From: Candidatus Bathyarchaeota archaeon
Lineage (GTDB): Archaea; Thermoproteota; Bathyarchaeia; RBG-16-48-13; JAGMEO01
Length of the DNA stretch: 5,729 nt
Assembly: GCA_030602965.1 (NCBI GenBank)
Contig: JAUVYS010000087.1
Location: 1-5,729, forward strand
Reading direction: 5' to 3'
Position 1 is the first letter of the stretch, and every line of letters starts with the position of its first letter. The translations under genes were made by a program, and so were the position numbers. The notes under the pieces are model-generated. The model had not been told where the DNA came from, searched no databases, and saw nothing but the letters and a program-made list of their open reading frames with translations. This document shows positions 5,185 through 5,729 of the stretch, piece after piece.

Positions 5185-5729
5185 TTATTTTAACATTCTT
5201 CTGGTGAAGACTAAGACGAATAGTGCCATGAGGAAGGCTCCTATGAAGGCCTCAATTGTAGAAACTAACTTTGCCCACCACAGCAGTTGGTAGCCCTCGT
5301 AGCCCAGAGATGTGAATGAGCCGATGCTAATGTATATGGAAGACAAAAACCTCTCCAGTGATATTATAGTCGTCGCGGGCGATAATGGTTGATGTCCAAA
5401 CATGTATATGATGGAGAAAACGATGATGATGGCTACAGTTGAAGAAAATATTCTCAAGGGCTTCTCTCCGTAACCGCATAGCAGTTTGAAGATCCAGGAT
5501 ATAATTAGATGAAATCGTTGTTTCTTTATTTGAAACTGTTTTTCCCTCATCATGATCTCACTATAGAGGAAGTCACCAGATTCTCTGTAAGCACCCTCAT
5601 TCTCCAAACTTCGCTTGATATTTCGGTATATTGTTTCTGCTCTCTTAAAATCTTCGATGTTTTTCGCTTTCCGCTCCTCCGGTACCACATATCTCTTGAA
5701 TAGTCTTTCTCCAAAAAAACTAATGTAAT
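5185..5729 (-). CDS. Two-helix pore-loop (Ion_trans_2-like) channel protein, 5'-partial
   Basis: The frame is open to the window edge, so the N-terminus is missing. A GTG at 5688 is probably internal, since the residues before it (FFGERLFKRYVV) read smoothly into the protein. Numbering from that GTG, residues 8-55 form a charged helical domain (AETIYRNIKRSLENEGAYRESGDFLYSE) as found before the membrane part of archaeal pentapeptide-repeat/ion-channel proteins. KLLCGYGEKPLRI (68-80) leads into helix 1 (about 81-97). A pore helix (113-125) and the filter-like TSLGYEG (126-132) follow, then helix 2 (142-162, STIEAFIGAFLMALFVLVF), ending RRMLK. The layout matches two-helix cation channels, but the filter has Glu where K+ channels have the second Gly of GYG. 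Ion specificity is therefore unclear. Confidence 0.75.
   Translation of the reverse strand, partial: YISFFGERLFKRYVVPEERKAKNIEDFKRAETIYRNIKRSLENEGAYRESGDFLYSEIMMREKQFQIKKQRFHLIISWIFKLLCGYGEKPLRIFSSTVAIIIVFSIIYMFGHQPLSPATTIISLERFLSSIYISIGSFTSLGYEGYQLLWWAKLVSTIEAFIGAFLMALFVLVFTRRMLK

Noticed and set aside
4857..5293. Plus-strand frames at 4857-5072 and 4994-5293
   Set aside because: They lie antisense to the zinc-ribbon and channel genes, have Ser/Phe-rich composition typical of reversed Glu/Lys codons, and show no domain signal.

Overview
The window looks archaeal, but this is an inference. Supporting points are A/T-rich boxes of the TTTATAAA type roughly 25 bases before start codons, oligo-T runs rather than GC hairpins after genes, sparse Shine-Dalgarno sites (strong before two genes, poor or absent before others), and several short orphan proteins built from zinc ribbons, coiled coils and one or two membrane segments. 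A mesophilic or moderately thermophilic Thermoproteota/Bathyarchaeia-like genome would fit. I see no rRNA, tRNA, CRISPR array, transposase or phage structural gene.

Layout. (1) 1-745, plus: the C-terminal three quarters of a PdxA-family dehydrogenase of the PdxA2 (phospho-threonate/erythronate) type. It is interrupted by a one-base deletion at about 150-151 and carries a 6-bp tandem duplication near its end. (2) 746-1209: a poorly coding stretch with a TATA-like box at 761, a doubtful 67-residue ORF (931-1134), and a perfect 10-bp inverted repeat (1149-1194) just before the next gene. (3) 1210-1869, plus: an intact HAD-family phosphatase. (4) 1870-2323: a 454-base gap between convergent genes, with a 13-bp direct repeat spaced exactly 70 bp and a very AT-rich cluster of palindromes. 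(5) 2324-3584: four small membrane-protein genes, a divergent pair (2324-2512 minus, 2644-2904 plus), then a decayed frame with no start codon (3053-3328 minus) and a coiled-coil plus single-helix protein (3390-3584 minus). (6) 3803-3997, minus: a small orphan ORF whose frame stays open past its ATG into the start of the divergent neighbour. (7) 4068-4577, plus: a PH/GRAM-like domain protein with a C-terminal zinc ribbon. (8) 4631-5729, minus: a two-gene unit made of a two-helix pore-loop channel-like protein (entering from beyond the right edge) and a zinc-ribbon protein, ending at an oligo-T run.

How they work together. The dehydrogenase remnant and the HAD phosphatase could once have belonged to phosphorylated sugar-acid metabolism, but nothing here ties them tightly. 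The rest is an accessory patch of small membrane and zinc-ribbon proteins with visible decay (a frameshift, a startless ORF, a truncated ORF), as expected of a region of gene turnover. I did not find a convincing new multi-gene system. The best candidates for follow-up are the small membrane protein cluster with its shared ribosome-binding leader and the channel plus zinc-ribbon pair.
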